DNA of 64,000 bases from Paenibacillus sp. R14(2021) (GCF_019431355.1 NZ_CP080269.1:992001-1056000); one strand, 5' to 3'; positions 27,476 through 36,741 are shown, counted from the stretch's first letter. Numbers and translations are program-made. Notes: a model not told the origin generated them from the letters alone.

Positions 27476-27768
27476 AAAAGCGGGGCTACATCGTTATTTT
27501 GCTGGGAAGATTCATTCAGGGCATTGGAGAGGCTGGTGCTTTCCCCATTGTAATCCCCTTAGTCGGTGATATGTATGACAGCAAAGAAGAAGTAAGCAGC
27601 GGTCTAGGTATGATCGAAACGTCCAATACGTTAAAAGTACTAAGTCCTGTACTCTGCTCCACGCTCGCGTTGGATGTTTGGTTTCTGCCGCTTGCGGTCA
27701 TTCCGGTCATCTTGCTCATCTCCGTCATCTTGTTGGTGAAAACGCTCGCGAAAAGCGATTCGGATTGA
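27476..27768 (+). pseudogene. MFS transporter internal fragment
   Basis: GYIVILLGRFIQGIGEAGAF, then PIVIPLVGDMYDSKEEVSSG, matches the middle of a drug-efflux-type MFS protein. About three membrane helices remain of the usual twelve. It is joined directly to the IS3 remnant. Confidence 0.65.
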
Positions 27769-27910
27769 GGAAGCGATGAGAAATAGACCAACGGATCGCA
27801 TTCGACCCTGTTGCAGGAATGGTAGATGCTTTTATATTTTCATTCCTGGGTTATCTCGTCAAGCAGGTTCTGAGCCGTTATATTTTAGATTCTTAAAGCA
27901 AGAATGATAC

Positions 27911-28250
27911 GTGGCAATATGTCCTGAAGGTGGAAACGAGGTGCCCTTCGGTCGATGTACCGAGCACACTCCAGGAATCCCAGTTAAGGCAGTGTTCGTC
28001 CGTCATCGCACGAAGAATAACGAATGGTTTGCATTTCTAACGACGTCTATAAGGTGTACTAAATCACTCTTCATAGTATTCTTAACTGGGAAATTAGCCT
28101 ACAACAACTGCTTGATCTCGTCAACGAACCGCTACGACTGCACGCAAAAAGCTTACGGCTCTGATTCAGCATCAACTGCAGCAATGGATGTCGGCTTGCC
28201 CAGCTACATCAAGGCTTATTTGGTCAAATTCATATTGCTTAAGTTTATTT
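27911..28250 (+). pseudogene. Transposase remnant (IS4-like)
   Basis: PVKAVFVRHRTKNNEWFAFL followed by TTSI resembles the C-terminal half of IS4/IS231-type transposases. A later frame reads LLDLVNEPLRLHAKSLRL before stops appear. Family assignment is tentative. Confidence 0.45.
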
Positions 28251-28278
28251 GATATTATCAAATTTGGTTTGATAATAT
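28248..28278 (+). promoter_or_regulatory. Operator candidate: overlapping palindromes upstream of the amino-acid-type importer operon
   Basis: ATATTATCAAA (28252-28262), a TTTGG spacer and TTTGATAATAT (28268-28278) form a perfect 11-bp inverted repeat. TTTGATA at 28248-28254 adds a third half-site. It ends 13 bp upstream of the -35, a position suited to an activator. The IclR-family regulator encoded at the end of the locus is the obvious candidate (inference). Confidence 0.6.
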
Positions 28279-28291
28279 TAAAATAAAACTA

Positions 28292-28321
28292 TTGATTTAT
28301 GTAAAAAAGAAGATATATAAT
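28292..28321 (+). promoter_or_regulatory. Promoter of the importer/hydrolase operon
   Basis: TTGATT (28292-28297), an 18-bp spacer and TATAAT (28316-28321). Transcription would start about 40 bp before the ATG of the binding protein. Confidence 0.68.
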
Positions 28322-28368
28322 AATCATAGTAATCCAGTGGGGATAATAAATGAGAAGGGGATATATAT

Positions 28369-29496
28369 ATGAAAAAATCTTCATTGCTGTTATCAGCCGT
28401 AGTTTTATTGGGGGGATTGCTTGCAGGCTGCTCTTCGAAAGCTACGGAACAGCCGGCAGCAAATACAATTCAGATTGGTTTGTCAGGTCCTATATCCGGT
28501 ACGGAGGCGCAGTATGGTGAAGCCTATAAGAACGGTGCTGGACTTGCCGTTAAAGAGATAAATGACGCAGGCGGGATTAACGGCAAAAAGGTTGAACTTA
28601 TCATTCAGGACGATAAGGGAGAGCCGGGCGAAGCGGTGAATGTGGCGAATAAATTCACCTCTAATAACAGCCTTTTGGCTGTTATAGGGCATTTTAACAG
28701 TTCGGCAACGCTAGCGGCGGCGCCGATTTACAATAAGAATAAGATTGTGCAAGTCTCTCCTTCTTCCAGCGCGCCCGGTGTAACGAATGCCGGGGACTAT
28801 ACCTATCGGGTAATTACTACGGATGCTTTTCAAGCATCGTACTTGGCGCAATGGTCCAAGGAACTTGGCTACAAGAAAGTAGCTATGATCTATGAACAGA
28901 CCGACTTTGGACTAGGGCTGCTGGATGTCTACAAGAACGCCGCTGCCCAAAATAACCTCGATCTGGTGGCCAGCGAGGCATATGTACCGGGAACGAAAGA
29001 TTTCAGCACGATTCTGACGAAAATCAAGGAACAACAGCCCGATGCCATTTTTATCGGCGGCTTCTACAATGAAGCGGCACTGATCGCCCAGCAAGCTGAG
29101 AAGCTGAATCTGAAGACCAGCTATATCGGTGGAGACAGTTTATACTCAAGTGCCTTGCTTGATTTAGGGAAACAATCGGTCGAAAACTTTAAAATGATCG
29201 GCTTCTTCTTCCCGGGAGGAACTAACGAGCAGGCGAATCATTTTGCCAAAGCCTATCAAGCTGCATACGGGACGACACCAGATAACCACGCCGCTTATGC
29301 CTATGATGCGGCATCCGTAATTATGGAAGCAATCAAGAAAGGCGGAGCTGACCGCCAAGGCATTAAGACTTATCTGGATACTCTAAAAGATTTTAAAGGC
29401 TCCACCGGTACGTTGACCTTCGATAAGAACGGCGATGTGCAGACAGTGCCGCAAAGGCTGGTTGTAAAAGATGGTAAATTCCAGCTATTTAAATAA
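28369..29496 (+). CDS. Branched-chain amino acid-type ABC substrate-binding lipoprotein
   Basis: 375 residues, ATG 28369 preceded by GAGAAGGGG. Signal peptide with lipobox LLAGC (Cys21). The mature part is a type I periplasmic-binding fold of the LivJ/LivK family: IQIGLSGPISGTEAQYGEAY, then GINGKKVELIIQDDKGEPGE and a DAIFIGGFYNEAALIAQQAE strand-helix. It captures the substrate for the four following transport genes. Family members bind branched-chain or other amino acids, amides and urea-like compounds. The downstream hydrolases argue for an amino-acid precursor here. Confidence 0.9.
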   Translation: MKKSSLLLSAVVLLGGLLAGCSSKATEQPAANTIQIGLSGPISGTEAQYGEAYKNGAGLAVKEINDAGGINGKKVELIIQDDKGEPGEAVNVANKFTSNNSLLAVIGHFNSSATLAAAPIYNKNKIVQVSPSSSAPGVTNAGDYTYRVITTDAFQASYLAQWSKELGYKKVAMIYEQTDFGLGLLDVYKNAAAQNNLDLVASEAYVPGTKDFSTILTKIKEQQPDAIFIGGFYNEAALIAQQAEKLNLKTSYIGGDSLYSSALLDLGKQSVENFKMIGFFFPGGTNEQANHFAKAYQAAYGTTPDNHAAYAYDAASVIMEAIKKGGADRQGIKTYLDTLKDFKGSTGTLTFDKNGDVQTVPQRLVVKDGKFQLFK

Positions 29497-29560
29497 ATAG
29501 AAAACAGTGTAAAGCAGAAATTTGCAATTTCTGCTCTATGGCTGTTGAAAGGATGTAATT

Positions 29561-30433
29561 ATGTTTCTCCAGCAATTGGCCAACGGTTTAACAATAGGTG
29601 TGATTTATGCATTAATCGCCCTTGGGTATACGATGGTCTACGGAATCCTTAAAATCGTAAACTTCGCACATGGCGATATTTATATGATTGGCAGTTTTTT
29701 TGGACTGTTCCTAGTCAAAACGGTCCATATGTCATTGCTTTTGGCGTTTATTACGGCAGCTGCGGCTACAGCAGTGATCGGTATAATTATTGAAAGGGTG
29801 GCTTACAGGCCTTTGCGCACGGCAAACCGAATCGTCCCTTTAATCAGCGCGCTGGGTGTGTCGACGTTTCTGTCGAGCTTCGCTCAAAAAGTATGGGGTA
29901 CACAAATGAACCCATTTCCGACCGCATTCGGAAGTAGGACATTTACGTTTGGCAGCATTACATTTTCCGATATCCAAATTCTCATATTGGTGTCGTCGGT
30001 TGTTCTAATGGTGGCACTGCAGTTATTTGTCACTAAAACCAAGGCGGGCACGGCCATGAGGGCCACTTCGATGAGTATTACCAATGCGTCGCTGATGGGG
30101 ATTAACACCAATCATATGATATCGCTGGCCTTTGCCATCGGTTCCGCCCTGGCGGCCATTGCCGGCATTATGGTGGGCATCTATTATAACGCCGTGTATC
30201 CGACTATGGGCTATTTGGCCGGAATCAGTTCCTTCACGGCGGCCGTTCTGGGCGGGATCGGCAGTATTCCGGGAGCTATGCTCGGCGGCATTTTACTAGG
30301 TCTGATCGAAAGCTTGGGCGGGGCCTATATTTCGACCCAATACCAGAGCGTCATTTCTTTTTCAATCCTAATCCTGGTTCTCATGATCAAGCCAACGGGC
30401 ATTTTCGGCAAAAAAGAAATAAATAAAGTGTAG
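29561..30433 (+). CDS. livH: Branched-chain amino acid-type ABC permease LivH
   Basis: 290 residues, ATG 29561 after GAAAGGATG. Eight or so membrane segments and the family sequences IALGYTMVYGILKIVNFAHG and AAVLGGIGSIPGAMLGGILL identify LivH. It forms the membrane channel with LivM. It follows the binding protein after 64 bp and ends directly before livM. Confidence 0.92.
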   Translation: MFLQQLANGLTIGVIYALIALGYTMVYGILKIVNFAHGDIYMIGSFFGLFLVKTVHMSLLLAFITAAAATAVIGIIIERVAYRPLRTANRIVPLISALGVSTFLSSFAQKVWGTQMNPFPTAFGSRTFTFGSITFSDIQILILVSSVVLMVALQLFVTKTKAGTAMRATSMSITNASLMGINTNHMISLAFAIGSALAAIAGIMVGIYYNAVYPTMGYLAGISSFTAAVLGGIGSIPGAMLGGILLGLIESLGGAYISTQYQSVISFSILILVLMIKPTGIFGKKEINKV

Positions 30434-30442
30434 GTGGACGGT

Positions 30443-31405
30443 TTGAATAAAAGAACTTACAGCAAACTTGCAGTCGCTGTTATGCTAATGCTCCTGCCTT
30501 TATTATTACAGCAAGTGAACGATTATTTACTGCATATTACGATAAGCGTTGGTGTCTATATTATCCTTTCGCTCAGCCTTAATGTCATCGTAGGCTACGC
30601 CGGGCAGTTTGCACTCGGACATGCTGCCTTTTACGGCATTGGCGCGTATTCGACGGCGCTGCTCATGATGCAATATCATCTTTCGTTCTGGCTGGCGCTT
30701 CCGGCGACGGCCATCATCACAGGGGCGTTCGGGTTTTTGCTGGGCAGTCCCGTCATTCGTCTTAGAGGCGATTACTTGGGCATCGTCACGCTTGGCTTTG
30801 GAGAGATCATCCGGCTGATATTTGTGAATTGGATCGGCGTGACACGCGGACCTATGGGAATTCCGGGAATTCCGGCTCCCAGCCTGTTTGGGCATACGTT
30901 TACAAATAAGGTTGAATTTTATTATTTGATTTTGGCGCTTGTCCTTATTACCGTTTTTGTCATTAGCAGGATTGTTCATTCCGGTATCGGATTGAATTTG
31001 CTGACTATCCGGGAGGACGAGACGCTAGCGAAGTCCATTGGCATCAACCCGGTGAAATACAAGCTGCTGGCTTTTGCGCTAGGGGCGTTTTTTGCAGGCA
31101 TCGCTGGCTCGTTTTGGGCGTCTTATATTTCTTTCATCAGCCCGGATTCTTTCCGTTATGTGGATTCGGTCAATATTCTGGCGATGGTTATCCTCGGCGG
31201 CACGGCAAGCATTCCGGGTTCGATTCTAGGAGCCATCATTCTTGTATTATCTCCCGAGCTGCTTCGTTACGTAGAGGACTACAGGCTAATGCTATTGGGG
31301 ATAGCGATCGTTTTGATGATGATATTTAAACCTTCCGGCTTCTGGGGCGAACATCGCCGGAGGATCAATTTTTATCGTGTACAGAAAGGTGAACGCAAGT
31401 CATGA
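30443..31405 (+). CDS. livM: Branched-chain amino acid-type ABC permease LivM
   Basis: 320 residues from TTG 30443 after TAGGTGG; an in-frame GTG at 30434 overlaps that site and is less likely. The protein has the LivM layout with VGYAGQFALGHAAFYGIGAY, IVTLGFGEIIRLIF, and ILGGTASIPGSILGAIILVL near the end. It shares 4 bp with livG, so the two are translationally coupled. Confidence 0.92.
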   Translation: MNKRTYSKLAVAVMLMLLPLLLQQVNDYLLHITISVGVYIILSLSLNVIVGYAGQFALGHAAFYGIGAYSTALLMMQYHLSFWLALPATAIITGAFGFLLGSPVIRLRGDYLGIVTLGFGEIIRLIFVNWIGVTRGPMGIPGIPAPSLFGHTFTNKVEFYYLILALVLITVFVISRIVHSGIGLNLLTIREDETLAKSIGINPVKYKLLAFALGAFFAGIAGSFWASYISFISPDSFRYVDSVNILAMVILGGTASIPGSILGAIILVLSPELLRYVEDYRLMLLGIAIVLMMIFKPSGFWGEHRRRINFYRVQKGERKS

Positions 31406-32184
31406 GACAACTGCTGAAGCTAGACAAGGTTAATGTCAAGTTTGGCGGATTGAAGGCGCTAAACGATATTGACCTAAGCGTGAATCGTGGAGAGATTCTG
31501 GCTTTGATCGGGCCTAACGGCGCAGGCAAATCGACTCTGTTCAACTTGCTTACAGGTATTTACAAACCTACTTCCGGGACTGTTTATTACAAGAATCAGA
31601 GCATTAATAGGCTTCCCCCCAACGAACGGGTAAAGATTGGGATCGCGCGCACGTTTCAGAACACCCGGTTGATTAAATCGATGACGGTTCTGGAAAATTT
31701 GCTGATTGCACATCGTCAATGCAACACAGAGGGAGTGCTGAGCTCCATATTCTTCACTAGAAAGGCGCGCGAAACTCGACAGCACGCAGTTCAGGAATGT
31801 ATGGAGCTCCTTAAGCTGGTAGGCCTTGCGCATAAGCTGGAGGAACTGGCTGGTAGCCTGCCTTACGGCGAGCAGCGGCTGTTAGAAATCGCGCGGGCAC
31901 TAGTAACCAAGTGCGAAGTGCTACTAATGGATGAGCCGGCGGCAGGCATGAACCAGTCGGAGAAAAATCAGCTCGTCGAGAAGATCGGTTACCTTTCGAG
32001 CGAAGTCAACATCAATATCATTTTGATTGAGCATGATATCGGACTCATCATGGAAATCTCCGACAGAGTTATTGTGCTCGATCACGGGTACAAAATTGCG
32101 GAGGGCACTCCTGAGGAAATTCAAAACAACCCGATCGTAATCAAAGCCTATTTGGGCGGGGGGGATGATCTGGATGAGCAGTGA
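31402..32184 (+). CDS. livG: Branched-chain amino acid-type ABC ATPase LivG
   Basis: 260 residues from ATG 31402. Walker A GPNGAGKST, signature LPYGEQRLLEIARAL (the LivG variant of the ABC signature), Walker B VLLMDEPAAGMN and the switch region IEHDIGLIMEISDRV. One of two ATPases that power the LivHM channel. Confidence 0.93.
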   Translation: MRQLLKLDKVNVKFGGLKALNDIDLSVNRGEILALIGPNGAGKSTLFNLLTGIYKPTSGTVYYKNQSINRLPPNERVKIGIARTFQNTRLIKSMTVLENLLIAHRQCNTEGVLSSIFFTRKARETRQHAVQECMELLKLVGLAHKLEELAGSLPYGEQRLLEIARALVTKCEVLLMDEPAAGMNQSEKNQLVEKIGYLSSEVNINIILIEHDIGLIMEISDRVIVLDHGYKIAEGTPEEIQNNPIVIKAYLGGGDDLDEQ

Positions 32185-32899
32185 TAACGTGATTTTGAAC
32201 CTAAAGAATCTATCCGTAAACTATGGTGCCATTCGGGCTGTAAAAACACTGGACTTGACGATTCGGAAAGGTGAAATTGTCAGCCTGTTCGGAACGAACG
32301 GCTCGGGAAAAACGACAACGCTTCGAACGATATCGGGCATCGTCAGGGCGGCGGATGGCGAGGTGATCTTTCAAGGACGGGACATTTCCAGGCTGGAGCC
32401 TCACCGAATTGTTCAGCTCGGTATTTCCCACGTGCCTGAAGGGCGGGGCGTCTTTCCTGATTTGACGGTTACGGAAAATCTCCGTGTGGGTGCTTATACT
32501 CGAAAAGAGTCGAAGTATATAAAAGAAGATATGAAGGGGTTCTTCGAACTGTTCCCTCGTCTGGAAGAGAGAAAAAACCAGCTTGCCGGCACAATGAGCG
32601 GGGGAGAGCAACAGATGCTCGCCATTGCTCGCGCGCTGATGGCCAAACCCAAGCTACTGTTGATGGACGAGCCATCAATGGGCCTGGCGCCGATCATCGT
32701 TAAAGAGATTTTTAAAGCCACTAAGAGGATTAACAACGAAGGCGTGTCCGTGCTGCTCGTGGAACAAAATACCCAAATGGCGCTGTCTGTTGCTGATCGA
32801 GGATATTTGATGGAAACTGGAGAGGTTACGGTGGAAGGTTCCGCCGACGAGCTCAAAAACAACGATATGATCAGAAGAGTCTATTTGGGAATCCATTAA
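32174..32899 (+). CDS. livF: Branched-chain amino acid-type ABC ATPase LivF
   Basis: 241 residues from ATG 32174. An ATG at 32165 is also in frame but overlaps the G-run that serves as ribosome binding site. Walker A GTNGSGKTT, signature MSGGEQQMLAIARAL, Walker B LLMDEPSMGLAP and VLLVEQNTQMAL are typical of LivF. It overlaps livG by 11 bp. Confidence 0.92.
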   Translation: MSSDNVILNLKNLSVNYGAIRAVKTLDLTIRKGEIVSLFGTNGSGKTTTLRTISGIVRAADGEVIFQGRDISRLEPHRIVQLGISHVPEGRGVFPDLTVTENLRVGAYTRKESKYIKEDMKGFFELFPRLEERKNQLAGTMSGGEQQMLAIARALMAKPKLLLMDEPSMGLAPIIVKEIFKATKRINNEGVSVLLVEQNTQMALSVADRGYLMETGEVTVEGSADELKNNDMIRRVYLGIH

Positions 32900-32945
32900 G
32901 AGTCAAATGAATCCCATAACATAAACCAAAGAAGAGGTGTCAATA

Positions 32946-33494
32946 ATGACTAAAGATAACACGCAGGAAACAAATCGGACCGTAAACGAGGATGAGAGCT
33001 TAGAACCGGTTTCGCCGTATACGATTATGGCGAAATTGTTCGCTCATGTATCCAAGGCCGTTGTAGATCGTTTCGGAGAGGCGGGAAAGGACGCGGTTCG
33101 CGAGGGCGTCCGTACGTTCGGAGAAGAGCGGGGACGGGACATTGCACGCCGCGCCGGCGTATCGGGCAAGCCTAATGACATAGAAAATTACTTGCTTCAT
33201 TACGATATGGGCCGCAGCGATTTATTTGAATACGAAACCAAGTACCATCCACTGGAAATCGAACAAAACTTCACAAAATGCGCGTTCGGCGACCAATGGA
33301 AGAAAGACGGCATGCAGGAGTACGGAATTCTATATTGCCAAATGATCGATCCGGCTATTGCTAAAGGATATAATCCTAATTTCGAGGTGGTTCATGATGA
33401 GTATCTCCTCAAGGAAGGAAACTGCCATTTCCGATTTCAGATGAAGCAGGAAGAATATAACAAACAGGAGAAGGACGATAAGGATAAGAAGTAA
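32946..33494 (+). CDS. L-2-amino-thiazoline-4-carboxylate (ATC) hydrolase family protein
   Basis: 182 residues from ATG 32946 after GAAGAGGTG. The helical N-terminal half contains GEAGKDAVREGVRTFGEERG, and the C-terminal half has LYCQMIDPAIAKGYNPNF, then LLKEGNCHFRFQMK. This is the pattern of the ATC-hydrolase family, whose characterized Pseudomonas member AtcB opens the thiazoline ring of L-ATC to carbamoyl-cysteine. Many family members are uncharacterized, so the name is a family call. The strong support is context: the next gene is of the N-carbamoyl-amino-acid hydrolase type, the second step of that pathway, and an amino-acid importer lies in the same operon. Confidence 0.7.
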   Translation: MTKDNTQETNRTVNEDESLEPVSPYTIMAKLFAHVSKAVVDRFGEAGKDAVREGVRTFGEERGRDIARRAGVSGKPNDIENYLLHYDMGRSDLFEYETKYHPLEIEQNFTKCAFGDQWKKDGMQEYGILYCQMIDPAIAKGYNPNFEVVHDEYLLKEGNCHFRFQMKQEEYNKQEKDDKDKK

Positions 33495-33508
33495 AAGGGG
33501 GAAATCTG

Positions 33509-34735
33509 GTGAACGAGGACCGCTTGTGGCTGCGAATCATGGAATTGGGTGAGATCGGTGCACAAGGTGAGGGAAAGGGCGTTACCCGATTTTCTTTCAC
33601 AGAGGAGGAACGCCGCGCCAAGGAACTGGTGATGCACTATATGAAGGAGGCCGGTCTCTCCGTACGGGAGGATGCCGTCGGAAATCTGATAGGGCGAAGA
33701 GAGGGGGAGGATCCCTCTCTTCCTGTCGTCCTTACAGGCTCCCACATCGATACGGTTCCGCACGGAGGCCGCTTCGACGGCGCTCTAGGCGTACTTACGG
33801 CTATTGAAGCGCTGCAACGGATGAAGGAACAGGGTATAACTACGCTCCACCCTATTGAAGTTGTTGCTTTTACCGATGAAGAGGGGTCTAGATTCGGATT
33901 TGGGATGATCGGTAGCCGGGCCTTAGCCGGCACGCTGCTGCCCGAACATCTGCTTAAAACTGACGAGAACGGTCTATCGATCGGACAAGCTATGCAAGAA
34001 ACGGGTTATAATCCAAGTAAGATCAGGGAAGCAGCAAGAAATGCAGATCATATCAAGGCGTACCTGGAGCTGCATATTGAACAGGGCAAAGTTCTGGAGA
34101 GTGCAAATCTATCAGTAGGCGTTGTATCAGGCATTGCGGGACCTCTTTGGCTACAATTCTCATTATCTGGCGAGGCCGGGCATGCTGGAGCAACGCCGAT
34201 GAATATGCGAAAAGACCCGGTTCCGACCGCGGCCGAGATTCTGCTGTATATTCGTAATGAAACGATTAAATATCCGAATGCAGTAGCTACAACCGGCAAA
34301 ATGCAGCTTCTGCCCGGAGGCGTCAATGTAATTGCGAACCGGGTGGTCTTCACGCTGGATTTACGTGATATTGCTATAGATATCCGAAATGAGCTAGAAG
34401 ACAAGATACGATCGCATGCCGAAAAGGTTTGTAAACTATCCGGGATTGGGCTAGAAATTCTTACCTTGCAGCGAGTGAAGCCAGCTATCTGTTCGGAGGA
34501 AATCATGGGTGTAATTGAAAAAGCATCCCAAAAAGCCGGGCAACCGTATACGAAGGTTGTCAGCGGCGCCGGACATGATGGGATGCAGTTTGGAAATGTG
34601 TGCCCGATTGGAATGATCTTTATCCGTTCTCATAAAGGAATCAGCCACAATCCTCTGGAATGGAGTTCCCCTGAGGACTGCAAAGCGGGTGCTGAAGTGT
34701 TCTATCACGCCATTCAGGAACTAGCCGGGCATTAA
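33509..34735 (+). CDS. N-carbamoyl-L-amino acid hydrolase-type Zn-dependent amidase (M20 family)
   Basis: 408 residues from GTG 33509 after AAAGGGGGA. Metal-binding and dimer-type motifs of the AmaB/HyuC group are present: GSHIDTVPHGGRFDGALGVL, VVAFTDEEGSRFG, LELHIEQGKVLE, AGHAGATPM, VVSGAGHDGMQFG and IRSHKGISHNPLEWS. Family enzymes remove the carbamoyl (or allantoate-type) group from L-amino acids. With the ATC-hydrolase-type gene just upstream it would release cysteine or a similar amino acid. Its stop codon overlaps that of the convergent IclR gene by 4 bp. Confidence 0.88.
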   Translation: MNEDRLWLRIMELGEIGAQGEGKGVTRFSFTEEERRAKELVMHYMKEAGLSVREDAVGNLIGRREGEDPSLPVVLTGSHIDTVPHGGRFDGALGVLTAIEALQRMKEQGITTLHPIEVVAFTDEEGSRFGFGMIGSRALAGTLLPEHLLKTDENGLSIGQAMQETGYNPSKIREAARNADHIKAYLELHIEQGKVLESANLSVGVVSGIAGPLWLQFSLSGEAGHAGATPMNMRKDPVPTAAEILLYIRNETIKYPNAVATTGKMQLLPGGVNVIANRVVFTLDLRDIAIDIRNELEDKIRSHAEKVCKLSGIGLEILTLQRVKPAICSEEIMGVIEKASQKAGQPYTKVVSGAGHDGMQFGNVCPIGMIFIRSHKGISHNPLEWSSPEDCKAGAEVFYHAIQELAGH

Positions 34736-35511
34736 AGCCCGTCATAACCGAATCGGGATGAAATCTGGCTAGCGGCTTCCAGCAAAGACAACCGAATTCC
34801 CTCTTCGTTGGCTTTCATAGAGTCGATGGAACCGATGATACTGATCGTACCGATTACACGTTCTTTCGCTTCCTTTATAGGAGCAGCTATACTATAAGCG
34901 CCTCTCTCGATTTCTTCATCTTCAATTCCGTAGCCACGCTCCCGTGTTGCTTGCAGATGATCGAGAAGGTGCTTTTTGTTCGTTATCGTTTTCTCGGTCA
35001 GCTTCGTGAATTTATGATTCTGCAAAAACTTTGTAAGCTGGGGTTCGTCCATATGAGCCAGAAATACCTTACCGGATGCTGAGGCGTGCAGGGGCAGTTT
35101 ACCACCGGCTTTGGAGCTCAAGATAAAATAGCTTCCTTCTGTCTCGACATCATCTATGCAGAACAACTGCTGGTTCTGCATTATGTAAAGATGTGAAGTC
35201 TCTTGATGTTTCTGCGTCAATGCGGTTAGATACGGATGTCCGATTTCTTTGAGATCGAGATTATCTGAAACCAGCGCCGCTTTCAACACAAATTCCAGTC
35301 CCAACTTATATTTTCCATTATTTGAATTTTTGTCAATATATGAATAGTTGTACAAAGTATTGATGATTCCGTGCACCGTGCTTACGTTAAGGTTGAGCTT
35401 TTCGCTAATTTCGCTCAAGGATAATTCAATATGGGAAGAATCGAAACAGTTCATGATATCTACGGCTCTTTTAACCGACTGTATTAAACGAGGTCCTTTT
35501 GCTTCATTCAA
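34732..35511 (-). CDS. IclR-family transcriptional regulator
   Basis: 259 residues from a TTG at 35511, which lies 7 nt after GGAGGGAGG; the upstream ATG at 35562 has no such site. The winged HTH (about residues 10-60: SVKRAVDIMNCFDSSHIELS, then LSEISEKLNLNVSTVHGIIN) and the IclR ligand domain (KLPLHASASGKVFLAHM, GIEDEEIERGAYSIAAPI) are clear. Convergent to and overlapping the hydrolase gene, it most likely controls the importer operon, whose promoter carries a strong palindrome. Confidence 0.9.
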   Translation of the reverse strand: MNEAKGPRLIQSVKRAVDIMNCFDSSHIELSLSEISEKLNLNVSTVHGIINTLYNYSYIDKNSNNGKYKLGLEFVLKAALVSDNLDLKEIGHPYLTALTQKHQETSHLYIMQNQQLFCIDDVETEGSYFILSSKAGGKLPLHASASGKVFLAHMDEPQLTKFLQNHKFTKLTEKTITNKKHLLDHLQATRERGYGIEDEEIERGAYSIAAPIKEAKERVIGTISIIGSIDSMKANEEGIRLSLLEAASQISSRFGYDGL

Positions 35512-35665
35512 AATTATACCTCCCTCCAACCTATTTAATGGACTATTATTATTATCTATCATTAACTCGATTCTTAATCGTTGTCAATAGCGATACTTTG
35601 ATTAGGACGGACTAACGAAATCTCTAAGGCTTATTTACTCAACTCTCGAGAGTCAAAAACGGGGT

Positions 35666-35980
35666 TTAATGCGATGTAGTGGTTGGCATGACGAATTTGA
35701 AAAACAACACATAGGCGTCAATGATTGCATGAGGGTGCTTCATGATTTCATCCATAAACTTGCTGATATGCAGACGCATTTCAGAAACGGTGGAATAGAA
35801 CACATTATTGAGCACATTGGACTTAAGCCATCCCCAGAGTCCTTCTATGATATTAACTGTGGACTGTATGCTGGTGAAATAATCGTTACCATAGATAACT
35901 TCACGGACGTTGTGGAGGGGCTGGCGAAGAGTGAGTTCGAGCAACTGATTAACAAAGGAAAGAAGACGACGTGCCGGCAC
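35666..35980 (-). pseudogene. IS630-family transposase 3' remnant
   Basis: NIIEGLWGWLKSNVLNNVFY on the minus strand is the C-terminal DDE Glu region of IS630-type transposases. Upstream the frame is shifted (SPAYSPQL appears in another frame). The two catalytic Asp regions are missing. Confidence 0.65.
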
Positions 35981-36034
35981 GCGGCTATATTTATGTGCAC
36001 GATGACACTAGAGGGGGGCTGATTGAGCTATAAG

Positions 36035-36388
36035 TCAACAAACTAGGCTGAACCAATATTGGACGGTGGGTTCCATGCCAACCTTGACGCTGTAGGGTAG
36101 TGAGAACGGTAGCGGCGCTGCCGATGCGGATACGAAAACGCTGCTTGAAGGCATCCGTTCGGCGCAACGATGTGCCAGCTGACGTGTAGTTAAGTTCGGC
36201 ATCCCAAAATGCACCCCATACTTAATTACCATTGCTTGAATTGCTCGCTTGGTCATTCTCGACCCGTATTCTTTCCCATTGGGTAAAGACAAAAACAATG
36301 CAGGTTCTTCCTTTTGAAGCTTGTAGACTTCTTCACGCATGTTTAAGTATTTCTCTAGATCAGCCTGGGCAGTCCTGTTGAAATGCAC
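36035..36388 (-). pseudogene. Tyrosine recombinase / integrase fragment
   Basis: EEPALFLSLPNGKEYGSRMT, then KRAIQAMVIKYGVHFGMPNL, resembles the segment before the HxLR box of Xer-type recombinases. It is followed by TTRQLAHRCAE in place of HKLRHTFAT, and the catalytic HxxR and Tyr are lost. It is the decayed tail of an integrase gene. Confidence 0.5.
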
Positions 36389-36741
36389 AATATGACTCCT
36401 CCTTGACTTCGCCCTCTGTCGAATGATTGTTACTTGATTTTACTAAGAGATACGTCGTTAAGATTAAGGTTAACAATATCGCTCACAAGCAATCCCGAGT
36501 TTAGCAACAAACTAACAATGCAAGTATCACGGTATAAAAATGAGACAATTTAAGAAACTTTCAAAAACATCTGTTCCTATGTGCCAACCGCGGCGTCCAA
36601 GACACAAAGAAAATGACTAAAAATGTAATTACCGCTCTCTTCTCCGAAGAGAGGAGGGAGTCATCTTTTCATTAAGATACTTCTACAAGTAAACAGGGCG
36701 CTTCCCGTACAGTTCATCGTTGATGCTTATCGCCGGCAGCA
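36389..36741. other. Intergenic, no gene seen
   Basis: A+T-rich stretch with a small CTCTCTTCT/AGAGAG-type hairpin near 36630-36655. No supported coding sequence. Confidence 0.5.

Noticed and set aside
27776..27895. Short frame ending FLGYLVKQVLSRYILDS as a membrane protein
   Set aside because: Only about 30 codons with no start or ribosome binding site. It is probably a piece of a lost gene that I cannot identify.
26037..28250. Region as part of a skin-like excisable element inside sigK
   Set aside because: No recombinase gene, no matching 5' half in the window, and the break is not at the known skin junction. Kept only as an alternative in the findings.
35669..36022. Plus-strand 117-codon frame as a gene
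   Set aside because: It is antisense to the IS630 transposase remnant, whose minus-strand frame encodes a recognizable motif.
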